DNA of 64,000 nucleotides from Icerya purchasi (lineage: Eukaryota > Arthropoda > Insecta > Hemiptera > Monophlebidae). The translations under genes and the position numbers were made by a program. This document shows, piece by piece, positions 57,801 to 64,000 of this stretch. The stretch lies in the NCBI GenBank assembly GCA_039619475.1, contig CM077116.1, forward strand, positions 374,490,794 through 374,554,793, read 5' to 3'. The notes beneath the pieces are model-generated. The model worked only from the letters and a program-made list of their open reading frames with translations. It had not been told where the DNA came from and ran no database searches. Numbering within the stretch: the first letter of the stretch is position 1; every line of letters starts with the position of its first letter.

Positions 57801-58035
57801 CCCTTTGCTTCATCAACACATCGGATAACGTTGTACCATTGCTAGCAAACCATTCATCAACACTAGCACAAAAATTTTTAATTTTTAAACTCAAATTTTT
57901 ACTGTCGGAAATAAGTTCATATTCTTCCGGGAATTCCACGTATTCGGTAAATCCACTTTCAATTATTGTATTTATCCAGCTATTAGGTAAATTTTCAACT
58001 TCAAGTTGACTATACGCTGATATTAAGTCCTCCAT
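31549..58035 (-). CDS. NCAPD3: Condensin II complex subunit D3 (NCAPD3/CAP-D3 homologue)
   Basis: HEAT-repeat subunit of condensin II, which compacts and organises chromosomes in the nucleus together with SMC2, SMC4, CAP-H2 and CAP-G2. Eleven coding exons were assembled: 58035-56167, 55137-54961, 51113-50956, 47825-47672, 45711-45481, 45053-44879, 42902-42728, 40105-39829, 36746-36590, 35609-35416 and 31692-31549. All junctions are GT-AG and all phases agree, giving 1,237 codons. Recalled vertebrate NCAPD3 aligns throughout: IPGSCAF (186-192), DLLRHQIHNIVLL, SACFDKSVMIRKC, LGELALQCPADID, MNIIIALCDLCTKYTEVV and NNGSLPLNEQT. A basic SRKRKCNK motif at 223-230 may be a nuclear localisation signal. 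The start ATG follows an in-frame TAG two codons upstream. The C-terminal end (about 200 residues in vertebrates) was not found. Confidence 0.9.
31693..35415 (-). other. NCAPD3 intron 10
   Basis: 3.7-kb intron. It contains a plus-strand non-LTR 3'-end relic at 33190-34060, a very A/G-rich stretch on the plus strand (34070-35100), and AT-rich sequence elsewhere. A further minus-strand open stretch at 35339-35112 was considered as an exon and not accepted. Confidence 0.6.
33190..34060 (+). mobile_element. 3' end of the same non-LTR family as 11110-12163
   Basis: Positions 33195-33280 (CCTTTATTCTC..., then ATTGCTAAATTTTTATCTTT) match 11395-11470 base by base in long patches and encode the same ORF2 C-terminal residues (FIL...IPI.AKFLS). 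The downstream part shares GTGGCCAT-type 3' UTR motifs (33383, 33652) with the other copy. It ends near 34060 in an A-rich AAAAAATAAATAAATAAG tail. It lies antisense to the host gene within intron 10. It is heavily 5'-truncated and contains no complete domain. Confidence 0.55.
35416..35609 (-). CDS. NCAPD3: NCAPD3 coding exon 10
   Basis: 194 bp, phase 1 to 0, acceptor AG at 35611-35610, donor GTAATA. It encodes NNGSLPLNEQTKQILLDAFY, VLAKNEIA and then an acidic patch (ENEDDEDEDEK), matching '[21 protein letters not shown]' and the acidic stretch of vertebrate NCAPD3. Confidence 0.85.
36590..36746 (-). CDS. NCAPD3: NCAPD3 coding exon 9
   Basis: 157 bp, phase 0 to 1, acceptor AG at 36748-36747, donor GTAAGT. 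It encodes AKGMIKLTSALQSMVTIKDE to WKKLSVDVI, aligning with '[20 protein letters not shown]' of vertebrate NCAPD3. The loop before it is shorter than in vertebrates. Confidence 0.82.
36747..39828 (-). other. NCAPD3 intron 8
   Basis: 3.1-kb AT-rich intron. Its main content is a decayed reverse transcriptase at 38060-39130 on the opposite strand. Between 36747 and 38060 I recognise nothing. Confidence 0.6.
38060..39130 (+). pseudogene. Decayed non-LTR reverse transcriptase (CR1-like)
   Basis: Scattered over three frames are LKWMENYLLDRHPQHKWKTY, a degraded YTNDIPLSN where the YADD motif should be, FKYLSIIVNDTFSWNEQSN (the 'KYLG...D..L.W' motif), KFQRIMPLLYHIR and, further on, SHINHILL with KCIKILYNK. 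A final part contains IINRDIMLE-like and NKLPEQLI-like pieces. This order is that of the palm, thumb and C-terminus of a non-LTR reverse transcriptase of CR1/Jockey type. It has many stops, and AT drift has gone far, so it is old. It lies in intron 8 of NCAPD3, antisense to it. Confidence 0.6.
39829..40105 (-). CDS. NCAPD3: NCAPD3 coding exon 8
   Basis: 277 bp, phase 2 to 0, acceptor AG at 40107-40106, donor GTGAGT. It encodes YTEVVEPFLIDICMCFNSTS to FYYTNNYT, the conserved C-terminal HEAT repeats corresponding to '[20 protein letters not shown]' and 'FGEFCLAHLLL' in vertebrates. Confidence 0.92.
40106..42727 (-). other. NCAPD3 intron 7
   Basis: 2.6-kb AT-rich intron with a long (AT)n microsatellite at 40970-41038. 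Open frames in it are short and lack motifs. Confidence 0.6.
40970..41038. repeat. (AT)n microsatellite
   Basis: Pure AT dinucleotide run of about 69 bases in NCAPD3 intron 7, the longest dinucleotide array in the window. Confidence 0.92.
42728..42902 (-). CDS. NCAPD3: NCAPD3 coding exon 7
   Basis: 175 bp, phase 1 to 2, acceptor AG at 42904-42903, donor GTACGT. It encodes TAEKLKPLIVLTLVK and MNIIIALCDLCTK, matching 'VIRAHAIITLGKLCL' and 'NNVIIVMCDLCIRY' of vertebrate NCAPD3. Confidence 0.9.
43501..44152. mobile_element. Fold-back element with long imperfect inverted arms
   Basis: The left part (43620-43671, AACGGCTAGTCGCAGAAA... to TTAGTTCTCTTTTA) is the near-perfect complement of 44006-44058. 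Further out, CCCATTTTGATCCCCCCTGG (43535-43554) pairs with CGGACATGATCAAAATGGAT (44108-44127) with gaps. The central 330 bp include a CATA/TACA microsatellite. With arms of about 150 bp and a total near 650 bp, it resembles a non-autonomous fold-back element. Exact ends and duplication are unclear. Confidence 0.6.
43944..44005. repeat. (CATA)n/(TA)n microsatellite
   Basis: CATA tetranucleotide array with occasional CATT units that passes into a TA run, inside the loop of the fold-back element. Confidence 0.85.
44879..45053 (-). CDS. NCAPD3: NCAPD3 coding exon 6
   Basis: 175 bp, phase 0 to 1, acceptor AG at 45055-45054, donor GTACGT. It encodes TCQNSIFANINLESG, then LLKYVVLLGELALQCPADID, which matches the vertebrate '[21 protein letters not shown]' segment closely. 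Confidence 0.9.
45481..45711 (-). CDS. NCAPD3: NCAPD3 coding exon 5
   Basis: 231 bp, phase 0 to 0, acceptor AG at 45713-45712. It encodes DIPQSQYIMETLCFSCTKID to DWSKPLIQ. The donor is GTTACT, weaker than the others, but phase and homology support it. Confidence 0.85.
45712..47671 (-). other. NCAPD3 intron 4
   Basis: 2.0-kb intron. Part of it (45790-46330) is less AT-rich than the rest but carries no recognisable exon or element. A stretch at 47015-47080 resembles 54695-54760 (TACCGAATCC with a common CTCGA...ATCG block), hinting at a dispersed repeat. Confidence 0.5.
47672..47825 (-). CDS. NCAPD3: NCAPD3 coding exon 4
   Basis: 154 bp, phase 2 to 0, acceptor AG at 47827-47826, donor GTAAGC. 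It encodes KKKVDTILSHIGTQNDIYAW to MEMPSNM, aligning with the vertebrate '[23 protein letters not shown]' region. Nine consecutive A bases encode three lysines. Confidence 0.88.
47826..50955 (-). other. NCAPD3 intron 3
   Basis: 3.1-kb intron containing a TA microsatellite at 47996-48019 and a tRNA-derived SINE at 49575-49928. Nothing else was recognised. Confidence 0.6.
49575..49928 (-). mobile_element. tRNA-derived SINE, copy 1
   Basis: Read leftwards, the head ATCGCAATAGTCTAGTTGTT carries an A-box-like part, and GGGTTCGACCCGAG is a B box. An AATTAAATTAAAT linker and a conserved middle (GGAAGACAATGGCAACC) follow, with a tail close to GTAGTCACGACGC. It is the diverged partner of 52326-52691, with matching order throughout. 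Ends are approximate and no duplication was found. It lies in the same strand orientation as NCAPD3, in intron 3. Confidence 0.75.
50956..51113 (-). CDS. NCAPD3: NCAPD3 coding exon 3
   Basis: 158 bp, phase 0 to 2, acceptor AG at 51115-51114, donor GTAAGT. It encodes IIIPIIFDKMAFHNVSK, PWAILMEICVQHK and IEKWHENEPIS. It follows a 3.8-kb intron containing the tandem repeat and a SINE. Confidence 0.88.
52023..52071. repeat. (AT)n microsatellite
   Basis: Pure AT dinucleotide run of about 49 bases in NCAPD3 intron 2, just left of the tandem array. Confidence 0.9.
52316..52325. repeat. Left target-site duplication of SINE copy 2
   Basis: AACCGTATAC, repeated exactly at 52692-52701. The corresponding uninterrupted site in a neighbouring array unit is the ACTCGTATACC at about 53259-53269. 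Confidence 0.85.
52326..52691 (-). mobile_element. tRNA-derived SINE, copy 2, with 10-bp duplication
   Basis: A 366-bp element read leftwards from GTCGTCGCGATAGCCAAG. The A box lies in GATAGCCAAGTTGCTAGAGC, and the B box is GGGTTCGATCCCGGG at about 52625-52639. Next come an AATTAAATTAAAATAC linker, the conserved middle GGAAGGCAATGGCAAACCAC, and a tail ending GCCTGAGAG without a poly(A). Exact AACCGTATAC copies flank it, and the uninterrupted site exists in a neighbouring tandem unit, which proves the insertion. RNA polymerase III transcription is inferred from the boxes. SINEs of this kind borrow the machinery of a partner LINE, which is not identifiable here. Confidence 0.88.
52692..52701. 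repeat. Right target-site duplication of SINE copy 2
   Basis: AACCGTATAC, identical to 52316-52325. Confidence 0.85.
53909..53934. repeat. (TA)n microsatellite
   Basis: Short TA dinucleotide run in NCAPD3 intron 2. Confidence 0.85.
54771..54807. repeat. (GT)n(TA)n microsatellite
   Basis: TA dinucleotide run preceded by a short GT run (54760-54770), close to exon 2 of NCAPD3. Confidence 0.85.
54961..55137 (-). CDS. NCAPD3: NCAPD3 coding exon 2
   Basis: 177 bp, phase 0 to 0, acceptor AG at 55139-55138, donor GTAGGT. It encodes VFLSACFDKSVMIRKCVAV to DTFIHK, matching the 'QCRDPAVSVRKQAL..L' HEAT repeat of vertebrate NCAPD3. Confidence 0.9.
56167..58035 (-). CDS. NCAPD3: NCAPD3 coding exon 1
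   Basis: A very long exon of 1,869 bp (623 codons, phase 0) from ATG 58035. It includes the N-terminal GFTEYVEFPEEYELI region, an acidic linker (residues 95-130), the THPDDANIFKLSSL...IPGS segment and most of the HEAT-rich core. The donor is GTAAGT at 56166-56161, right after ENCLE. The open frame runs on to 56011 only by read-through into the intron. Confidence 0.92.
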
Positions 58036-59854
58036 TTGCTATAATAAGGAAAAAATCGAAAACTACATTAATTAATAAATTCTAGAACTACAGAGAATTA
58101 ATAAATAATAAAACTACGTAATACGTACTACAATAACAGTTTTATTTTAAACAAACATCTCTCTTATATAAATTGCCGAATTATTAACTATTTGCAAACT
58201 TATTTGAAACATTTTACACTATAAATTTAACATATGAAAATAACAATATTTTAGGTAAAGTAATAATCGAGAATAACTAATTATCAGAACAAATAGAAAA
58301 TTTATAAAACACAGCAGTAATAAATATATATTATCCCCTAAAATTATTAGTTTGATAACATTTATGCGATAGTAAACAAAATAACACAAAATCTCGTAAA
58401 GGAACAAATCATAATCTTTCGTTAAATTTTAAATTTGAAATTAACCTAAGCAAGCGACACACGATACCTAACTTGTTGCGAGAGACGTCTAAATTTAATT
58501 TTTTTATAATATACATCTAATATTTTAATGATGCGTTAAAAAAGATTAAGTTTTAAAATACTTTAACAGTTTTAACAGTGCACTTACATTACTTTAGTTA
58601 GCATTAAAAAAAACTCGGAAATAATGAAATATCTCATTATTTAGTTTTATTCATTTTGTTTTTTTATATCGTAAAATTTGACTTTAAAATAGGAAATTTA
58701 ATTATTATCGTAATTTTTATAAATTAGTTCTAAAATTATATATGTATTATTTACTTCCTAATAATATATGAAAAAATAATCTCTGATTTTAAAAGTATAA
58801 TACACAAATAAAAATTTTACCATATATCTTACTTAATACAGGAAAACAATTACTTCCTTTATGGATTCATATTTTGCATAATTTTACAATCGTCCGACTG
58901 AAGTTGTACCCCTACTAGTGATGGAAAAAGGAAATCAATGTAGTGAGTGACTGTTTTGAACCGGACTAAGTAAAATGATTCAAACCAATCGGTAACTCAT
59001 TCGAATCATTTAACTCACCAAATCAATTGAAACATTTAAATCTGAAACGTCGACTGAGTGATTTTCGGGTACAATAACGATTCAGTGAATTCGTCAACAA
59101 TAGTAGAAATTATTCTTCTACTGCAATTACAATTACAGGATTGTCAGCCGACAGATTTAGAAGACACCTATATTTACATTCCAATAAAGCATAGTTATAT
59201 TAGACAGTATTTCGGGGGAATGCAAAAATTTGCTAAAGTTAATGAAAAGTATTTTGTTACAATACATAAAAATTATAATTGATGCAATTATAAGTATTAA
59301 CTACGTTAATTTATACTTTACATCAACTTTGTTTTTATTATGAAAGATGTCATGTATCATTTAAATTAATATTTGCAGAAAAAATAAAAAGCAATGAATT
59401 TGCGATTAATGATAGGAGCGAAATGGATTTGAAGGACAAACAAAATTGGACTTGTGGGAGGAACAAATGTACATACTTGAAGAAATTAGAGAATAAAATT
59501 CGGTCGAGGAATCTGCATCGTTAGAAAAATTAGAATGTTTGAAAATGAGTGTGAGACAATTGGAACGATCAGAAGTAGCGCAAGAGTTTCGGGCGGGATT
59601 GATACAAGACGAAAAACAGGAAATGAAATAGACGCCAATTCAAAAGAATTACGGATATTTACTTTATTCGGGAAATAAGAATAGGAAGGAATGATGAAGC
59701 GGCATTAAGCGACACTCCAGAAAAATTATTAAACTAACCTGATTAAGATAAAAAAGAAATGATTAAAGATCTCAAAACTTTGAAAAAAGTAAATATTATT
59801 TTCACACGTCATGTAGCGATAAATAAGTTTGAGTGTGACTCGATACGTCTTAAC
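58036..59854. other. NCAPD3 upstream region; no other gene recognised
   Basis: The promoter of NCAPD3 should lie in the AT-rich stretch just right of 58035. No TATA box or initiator can be singled out. At 58038-58045 the minus strand reads TTATAG before the ATG, so a spliced 5' UTR exon upstream is possible. At 59390-59660 a plus-strand, Glu-rich frame broken by stops (ECLKMSVRQLERSEVAQEF) may be a decayed transposon-encoded coiled coil. Its family is unknown. Confidence 0.4.
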
Positions 59855-61540
59855 CAGCCCGGGGGAGACAAACCGGGGCGCCTGCCCCAGGCGGCAGTTT
59901 CAGGGGACGCCAAAATCATAATATAATATGTTCGGGAAAAAATGCGAAGCGTGTATCAGGGTGTACACACGCAAGAAGTGAAACTTCTACAGGTTATACA
60001 CACTTTATTATATATTTTATTCGATGCTTGAAATAAATAGGATAAGAGAGACATCGACAAAAGAAAATGTTTATTCGTTTTTAATAGAATCTATTTTATT
60101 ATTGAGATATTTTTAATTTATATATCGTTCTCATACCGCGGTTAAAGAAGTCTCATTTTTAAAAAAAACTTGTTTCTTAAAGCGCCTAGCATCCAGTGCG
60201 ACGTTGTTCTATCGATTATTTATTTGATTTTAAAACGCCTAGTTGGTTTTTGAGCACATCCTAAGTTGATTTATGAACGTATCCTAAGTCGATTTTTGAA
60301 CGCGTGCATAGTGTACATAATGTCTTTGCCAGGGGAATCCCCGTCGCATCTAAAACTAGGGGCTACACGAGCTGAGCCGAATAAACCCGAACGCTCGAAC
60401 GTCAAGCGACGATCATTGTTTGCTAATGTGGTTCATTGCGTATGCAAGTAATTAATAGAGTGAACGTTGAAATACAAAAAAAGGATATTATCATTTCGCG
60501 TTCTATGGCGATAATGCAAGGTCTTGTTAAGATTTGCAAGGAATGAGAGAAAACCCAATAAAACATTGGAACAAAGAAGCTGTACCTGTATTAGAAAAGT
60601 TGGAAATCGAGCCAGTCCTTAAAAATAAACGAATTTCCAAAAAGAAAAGGTAACGCGACAAAATCTGCAAAGACGAATCAAGAACGCTAGATCCGACTGG
60701 GCTATTTTTTAAAGATATAAAGGTAGTGTTTGACAAAATTTTAACAGAAATAGAAACAAGGGTAGAGAGCGCAAAGAGTCTACATGAAAATTTCGCCTTC
60801 CTCAGTGGCCATGCGTTTTTAAATATGTCGATTGTGGATCTGCAGAAAAATGGAGCCGGTCTAGCACGAAACTATTCAAAAGACTCGAATGCAGTTGATT
60901 TTTGATAGAAATTTGCCGTATTCAAAGAGCTAGTAACCGAAATTAATGAAAAATCGAGTGCATTCAACTTGTTACAACATCTGTGTAAGGATGACTTACA
61001 AGAAGCGTTTCCTAATGTCAGTATAGCTTTAAGGATATACTGCATATTACCGACGACATCTGGCAGCTGTCAGCGATACTTCAGCAGACTGAAAATAATT
61101 AAAACCAATCTACGTTCAACAATGAGTCAGGAACGTCTATCTGGCCTCGCGATCCTAGCCATTGAAAATAAAACTGTCTTTGAGACGGACTTTGATGAGC
61201 TAACAGATTCTTTCGCAGAAAAGAAAGTACGCCGTGTAAAGCTGTAGCAAAATTAGAGAGAAAAAAATGCTGGGACCTAAAGATGTCTTGATTATCTGTT
61301 GTCTTTCCTGGTTATATGTTTTCTATATTTAATTTTATGTCACATAAATGAAAAAGTTATTAGCTAATAGATAATAAGGAGTGCGAATTTATTAAAGGGC
61401 ACTTATTCTCCCGATCACAAAAAATGTCACCCATTATATATTTGTGAGTTTTTTTTAACAATTTATCTCAAACGCTGGAGAGAAGGGGCGCCATTATCAA
61501 GTTCTTGTCCCGGTTCGAAAAAATCGTAGATCCGAGGCTG
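59855..61540 (+). mobile_element. hAT-superfamily transposon relic
   Basis: A 1.7-kb relic containing the C-terminal part of a hAT transposase. The left end reads CAGCCCGGGGGAGACAAACC followed by GGGGCGCC and CAGGCGGCA. The right end carries GGGGCGCCATTATCAAG and ends CGTAGATCCGAGGCTG. Both share CAGCC ends and the internal GGGGCGCC block, as in ZMYM-like hAT elements. The flanks share GTCTTA (59848-59853 and 61542-61547), consistent with a degenerate 8-bp duplication. The N-terminal transposase half is lost or unrecognisable. Confidence 0.65.
60720..61247 (+). pseudogene. hAT transposase C-terminal part (ZMYM1-like)
   Basis: One frame reads KVVFDKILTEIETRVESAKS, then, after adjacent TGA and TAG codons (60903-60908), FKELVTEINEKSSAF. 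The hAT dimerisation domain follows: EAFPNVSIALRIYCILPTTS, CQRYFSRLKIIKTNLRST and MSQERLSGLAILAIE. These match the C-terminus of 'zinc finger MYM-type 1-like' and 52-kDa-repressor-like hAT transposases ('LLTIPVT.AS.ERSFSKLK.IK.YLRSTM.QERLSGLA'). The usual S-ER-S core is changed to CQRY. The natural stop is at 61245-61247. It is not functional. Confidence 0.78.
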
Positions 61541-61662
61541 TGTCTTACACGAGTAACACAAATAAAATGAGCAAAAATAAATTTGCATAATATGGTATAA
61601 ACCTGCCGGCGTTACTTATGCGTTAGCTCAGACTGAATCCAAAGTTGGACTCATTTGAGAAA

Positions 61663-62345
61663 TTAATAAATAATGGTTATAATCTCATTAAAACGAACCG
61701 GTTGCCTGATGGGCTGTCCATATCGCGATTTTGATACCGTCAGGAATAATTCTATATCAGAATCAGCATCTTTATCCAGGAATTCGGAGTCGTCGGTAGG
61801 TGCAGCATCGTTGTCGAGGAAGCCGCAAAAATCGGGATCGGAAACTAAATTGTCCACATCTTTGCTTGTCAATATTGTGTCGAAGGACCAATTAAAATGA
61901 GCTAATAGTAGGTACGGATCACTGTAAGGTAGTATGTCGATCCTTTCGTCATTTTGTGAGTCATCTTCTAAAATGAATGCTGATTTCAGTCTATCCAGAT
62001 TAACTATGTCAGTCTTTAGACCAAATTTTAATTCGTCGCATTGCGAGTAACAATTTATGACTTTAAACGGACTGTCATAGACGAGTTGTAGAGCTGTCCG
62101 ATATCGGTCCTAACGGATGAAGACACGAAGAATACAGCTATCGATGCCTTTTTGTAAAAATCCCGAGCGTTTATTAGTGCGCTTACTGGCTTCATGAAAG
62201 CATTGCTGATAGCATCGGATAATTTGTTAAATAGATTCGACTCGTTTTCGGTTGGCGGTAGAGCATCGATCATCTCGCACGGTAGCGTTAGCGGCATGAC
62301 GAACGTCAGTTCGGTCGGCGAATGTCTAGTGTAATTGATCGAAGT
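61663..62345 (-). pseudogene. Ty3/Gypsy LTR retrotransposon Pol, C-terminal remnant
   Basis: Read leftwards, the frame opens after the integrase core with a 'HSPTELTF' block and LPCEMIDALPPTENE. The mid part matches the region after integrase in Gypsy Pol, including a short DRLK-type block near 61995 and a terminal Arg/Pro-rich tail (RYGQPIRQPVRF, then a stop at about 61663). One or more frame breaks separate the pieces (62055-62297 and 61663-61872 are open). No LTR, protease, RNase H or envelope-like gene is visible nearby. It is a decayed, inactive remnant, and only motif-level evidence supports the family assignment. Confidence 0.6.
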
Positions 62346-63164
62346 CCTTAAATCGAATAATACGATGGAGAGGGGGCTTCTGCTTTAACATTATTCAGAA
62401 GCACCGAACTGATTTTTAATTATATTTGCTAAATCACTAAACTCATCCTGTATTTTCTTAACAGAAGTATATTCAACATTCAGTTAGATGATGGGAGTAC
62501 CCCAGAAGACATTTCAGCAACTGAAAATAACGTGTTAGAGGAAATTGATGCTCCATCTATTATCGAAAATTAAATTAATAATAATACGAATTCATTTCGA
62601 CAGTCATATAAACGTAAAAGACAAAATGAAATAATTCTTCAATTATTGAAAGCCACGCAGTGAAAAGTTTGGAAAAGTTTGAATAAAAACCCCGATGATG
62701 AAATTGATGTGCTCTTAAGAGTTAAGCGATGTCTATAAAAAAAGCTAACGCTGGAATTAATCAACGAACCAAAAATAAAGAGACAATCGCCCTGCACTTG
62801 AGGCATCACCGGCATCACCGAATGTTCCTACCACAAATCATTCACCAGTACAGGCTCGCCATAAGGAGAGGACAACTGGGACAAATTGCCCCGGGCTCCA
62901 GATGAAAAGGGGCCCCAAAAACCTAAAAAGTTAAAATCCCCATATCCCTACGTTTTTAGTCAGAAACCACTTTCTGAAGCAGAATCCAAGTGAACTTTTA
63001 AATTAGACTCATATTTACTAATAAATTTCACCGTTGATAAACTACAATTTTCGTGTTCAATAGTACATTTTTCGCCTCGAAACGGTAAATTATTCTCAGC
63101 TAAGAAAAGTGTAACATCAATCAAGCAACGTAAAATTTTTCGCCATGTTTCTTTTTCCTCCCGA
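62346..63164. other. No intact gene; transposon-end sequences
   Basis: At about 62870-62930 the plus strand has GCCCCGGGCTCC and AAAAGGGGCCCCAAAAACC. This GC-rich block resembles the terminus of hAT elements and is probably a solo end. Between 62490 and 62770 a plus-strand frame with stops (STPEDISATENNVLEEIDAP, then NPDDEIDVLLRVKR) vaguely resembles the C-terminus of MADF-BESS proteins carried by some DNA transposons. That assignment is weak. Confidence 0.35.
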
Positions 63165-64000
63165 TAAATATGGGCGCCGGCAGGAGGGTGCAAGGAGGTG
63201 CACTTGCACCCCCTGTCGGAAAGGAAAATATACGGAAAAAGATAAGGAATTTTTTTTTTATTAAGTCACCGTTTGAATAAAAACGTAAGGCATCTGGATT
63301 TCTGTCCAAATCAGTGTTCTCCTCTGCTCTTTTCCTGTGAACACTGAGCATGTACGGGCCGCTTAGCCTTGCGTCTCCCATCGTAGACCGATTCCAAATC
63401 TTGACACGTCGTAACGTGCTAAATGTACGTTCAATGCTACATGTTGTTACTGGAATAGTTAAACCAATTTTGATTGCCTCACATACCGCTGGGTAAAACG
63501 GGGTGGCTCGAGCAATCAAATCTGCGTATTCAACAATGGATTCATTTAAAGCCGCATCATTTGCTACATTTGTCTTTAATATCTCGTACCACGTGGTAGC
63601 CTCGGCAATAAAATTATGTAGAAAACCTCCATAAAGGTTCTGTATATCTTCTACTACATCTAAAAATGAAGATTTATCTAATTTTCTGATACTTTCTGGG
63701 TGGAGCTGCATAAGTAAAAATGTTTCTTTGCGTGTTGAAGAAAATCGATTTCTCAGAGAAGAAATGATAGAATCTAAATATGGGATGAAGATAGATATTC
63801 TGAAAAATTCTTTTACATTTTCAAATAGTTAATTTGATATCTGAGCTTGTCTTGCCGCTACTCGAAGACGCTTAAATTCAACATCCAATTCTTCGCAAAT
63901 TTTTTGAGTTTTCTCGTAAATGACCGAAAACTCTATGGAGGATTATTGCGATGAGATTGAAGCACGCCCGTTAGTTTATTTACGTCGCCTTTATATTTCA
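63165..64000 (-). mobile_element. hAT transposon, partial, runs off the right edge
   Basis: The transposase frame enters the window at 64000. It reads FRISIFIPYLDSIISSLRNR and MQLHPESIRKLD, then the hAT dimerisation domain (AIKIGLTIPVTTCSIERTFS at about 63480-63420, TLRRVKIWNRSTMGDARLSG). One in-frame stop (63829-63831) breaks it. GC-rich sequence around 63170-63220 (GGGGGTGCAAGTGCACCTCC on that strand, then GCCGGCGCCCATA) looks like the element's terminal region, which would place its end near 63165. The IERTFS core is intact, so this copy is closer to the family consensus than the one at 60720-61247 and belongs to a different hAT subfamily. Confidence 0.75.

Noticed and set aside
1..64000. 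Search for CRISPR arrays, operons, riboswitches, rRNA genes or prokaryotic mobile elements
   Set aside because: None was found. Spliced gene structure, poly(A)-tailed retroelements and SINEs show that this is animal nuclear DNA.

Overview
The window looks like a piece of an insect (at least arthropod) nuclear genome. It is AT-rich, genes are sparse with kilobase introns and GT-AG splice sites, and it is full of animal-type transposable elements: Jockey, I/R1-type, RTE and CR1-like non-LTR retrotransposons, hAT and mariner-type DNA elements, a Ty3/Gypsy remnant and tRNA-derived SINEs. No bacterial-style operons, rRNA genes, functional tRNA genes or CRISPR arrays were seen. A hemipteran host is a guess only.

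Positions 1-12278 hold no convincing host gene. This stretch carries broken 3' ends of RNase H-bearing non-LTR elements (2075-2555, 4400-5705, 9535-10612, 11110-12163) and two fold-back elements (5710-5896, with perfect 47-bp arms, and 8683-8962).

Positions 12289-22728 are a nested pair. The outer element is a decayed full-length I-type non-LTR retrotransposon (ORF1; ORF2 with endonuclease, reverse transcriptase and RNase H) flanked by a 10-bp target-site duplication. A Jockey-type element (15449-19993) has inserted into its ORF2. The Jockey copy has both ORFs open, key catalytic motifs present, an A-rich tail and an 11-bp duplication, so it is young.

Positions 22739-31548 are mostly non-coding, with short relics: a tRNA-like SINE, an RTE C-terminus, a reverse-transcriptase scrap and a 243-bp mariner-type MITE with TA duplication.

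Positions 31549-58035 (minus strand) hold the one clear host gene, a condensin II subunit D3 (NCAPD3/CAP-D3) homologue. I assembled eleven coding exons whose phases all agree and which total 1,237 codons; the C-terminal end was not found. Its introns carry SINEs, a roughly 300-bp tandem repeat, a fold-back element and antisense or sense retroelement relics.

Positions 58036-64000 lie upstream of that gene and are a transposon graveyard: a hAT relic with degenerate ends, the C-terminal end of a Ty3/Gypsy Pol, and a second hAT transposase running off the right edge. No new defence or metabolic system was found. The most notable structures are the nested retrotransposons, the tandem repeat split by a SINE, and the fold-back elements.
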